NCBI GenBank assembly: GCA_038205135.1
Contig: JBBRCF010000006.1
Location: 1 to 59,307, forward strand
Source: UBA9554 sp038205135
GTDB lineage: Bacteria; Pseudomonadota; Alphaproteobacteria; Rhodobacterales; Rhodobacteraceae
Length of the DNA stretch: 59,307 nt
Direction: 5' to 3'
Position 1 is the first letter of the stretch; the number at the start of each line of letters is the position of its first letter. Position numbers and translations under genes: made by a program. Under the pieces are notes generated by a model, which was not told the DNA's origin, searched no databases, and saw only the letters and a list, made by a program, of their open reading frames with translations. Below, piece after piece: positions 58,462-59,307 of this stretch.

Positions 58462-59307
58462 GTGCGTGAAACGATGATTGGCGTGATCGGCGGGTCGGGG
58501 GTCTATGACATTGACGGGCTGGCGGGGGCAGAATGGGTCACGGTGGCGACGCCATGGGGGGCGCCGTCGGATCAGGTGCTGACCGGCAAGCTGGGCGGGG
58601 TGCAGATGGCATTCCTGCCGCGCCATGGCCGCGGGCATGTGCATTCGCCGACATCCGTGCCCTACCGCGCCAATATCGATGCGCTGAAACGGCTGGGGGT
58701 GACGGATGTGATTTCCGTGTCCGCCGTTGGATCGTTCCGCGAGGACATGGCTCCGGGGCATTTCGTGGTGGTGGACCAGTTCATCGACCGTACGTTTGCG
58801 CGGGAGAAATCGTTCTTTGGGCCCGGATGCGTCGCGCATGTGTCAGTGGCCTATCCGACCTGCCCGCGCCTGTCGGCGGTCTGTGCCGATGCGGCAGAGG
58901 CCGTCGGCGTGACCGTGCATCGCGGCGGCACTTATCTGGCGATGGAAGGACCGCAGTTTTCCACGCTGGCCGAAAGCCGGATGTACCGCGAGGTGTGGCG
59001 CGCGGATGTGATCGGCATGACCAACATGCCGGAGGCGAAACTGGCCCGCGAGGCGGAGCTGTGCTATGCGTCGGTCGCCATGGTCACGGATTACGACAGC
59101 TGGCATCCCGAGCATGGCGAGGTCGATGTGACCGCGATCATCGCCACGCTGACGGGCAACGCGGGGCATGCGCGGGCGATGGTGGCGGGGGTGCCTGAAC
59201 GCTTGGTGGGGCGGTTGGGCGGCGTGCGCTCGCCTTGTCCGCATGGCTGTGACCGGGCGCTGGATCACGCGATCCTGACCGCGCCTGCGGTGCGCGACCC
59301 GGGCGTT
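58462..59307 (+). CDS. mtnP: S-methyl-5'-thioadenosine phosphorylase, 3' end outside window
   Basis: 282 codons are visible and the frame is still open at the window edge. MIGVIGGSGVYDIDGL gives the phosphate-binding GGSG loop, followed by PRHGRGHVHSP, VSAVGSFREDMAPGHFV, GGTYLAMEGPQFSTLAES and IGMTNMPEAKLAREAE, all diagnostic of MTAP. GTG 58462 is used because AAGGAG ends six bases upstream; ATG 58474 is a possible second start. It salvages methylthioadenosine in the methionine cycle. The prophage ends about 18 bases upstream, so its original promoter may have been displaced. Confidence 0.95.
   Translation, partial: MRETMIGVIGGSGVYDIDGLAGAEWVTVATPWGAPSDQVLTGKLGGVQMAFLPRHGRGHVHSPTSVPYRANIDALKRLGVTDVISVSAVGSFREDMAPGHFVVVDQFIDRTFAREKSFFGPGCVAHVSVAYPTCPRLSAVCADAAEAVGVTVHRGGTYLAMEGPQFSTLAESRMYREVWRADVIGMTNMPEAKLAREAELCYASVAMVTDYDSWHPEHGEVDVTAIIATLTGNAGHARAMVAGVPERLVGRLGGVRSPCPHGCDRALDHAILTAPAVRDPGV

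Overview
The window is about 59 kb of GC-rich alphaproteobacterial chromosome. Protein signatures and gene order point to Rhodobacterales (Rhodobacteraceae, probably the Roseobacter group): a tol-pal block running into tilS and ftsH, a cox cluster without subunit I, a Tad pilus locus, and fhs next to folD. No tRNA, rRNA, CRISPR array or intact insertion sequence was recognised.

Layout. 1-11.1 kb (+): htpX 3' end, ruvB, a conserved unknown gene, then ybgC-tolQ-tolR-tolA-tolB-pal-cpoB-tilS-ftsH, covering envelope constriction, tRNA modification and membrane proteolysis. 11.1-16.2 kb (+): a small-molecule methyltransferase, a corA-like gene interrupted by an amber codon, a MOSC protein, fhs and folD (C1 metabolism). 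16.4-21.2 kb: a membrane LytTR regulator whose end overlaps the convergent pdeM, the partner helicase gene lhr, and a small membrane protein gene (DUF4405-like) interrupted by an opal codon. 21.2-33.5 kb (-): a Tad/Flp pilus locus read from flp leftwards (two pilins, cpaB, secretin, OmpA lipoprotein, cpaE, cpaF, tadB, tadC, two TPR lipoproteins, prepilin peptidase, AAA ATPase). 33.8-43.2 kb: lytic transglycosylase, scoAB, L,D-transpeptidase, topA, a small exported protein, dprA and tldD. 43.5-47.8 kb (+): coxB(ctaC)-ctaB-coxF-ctaG-ctaE-surf1 behind a perfect FNR-type box. 47.8-53.5 kb (+): thrC, M16 peptidase, GNAT, an exported metallo-beta-lactamase-fold protein and an FAD-linked oxidase. 53.58-58.44 kb: a decayed Mu-like prophage. 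58.46 kb to the end: mtnP, cut by the window edge.

The most unusual content is (i) the Mu-like remnant, which carries gemA, major head protein T, protease I and mor fragments in permuted order, full of nonsense and frameshift changes, and appears to have inserted into a dispersed GGGGTATTTTTGAACCAG repeat; (ii) Trp-codon-to-stop changes in two otherwise intact chromosomal genes (corA, DUF4405-like), like those in the prophage; (iii) a Tad locus with D-W instead of E-Y pilin motifs, an OmpA lipoprotein where CpaD is expected and an uncharacterised AAA ATPase at its end; (iv) candidate FNR and CtrA sites upstream of the cox operon and dprA. I found no clearly new defence or biosynthetic system; most of the window is ordinary core genome.
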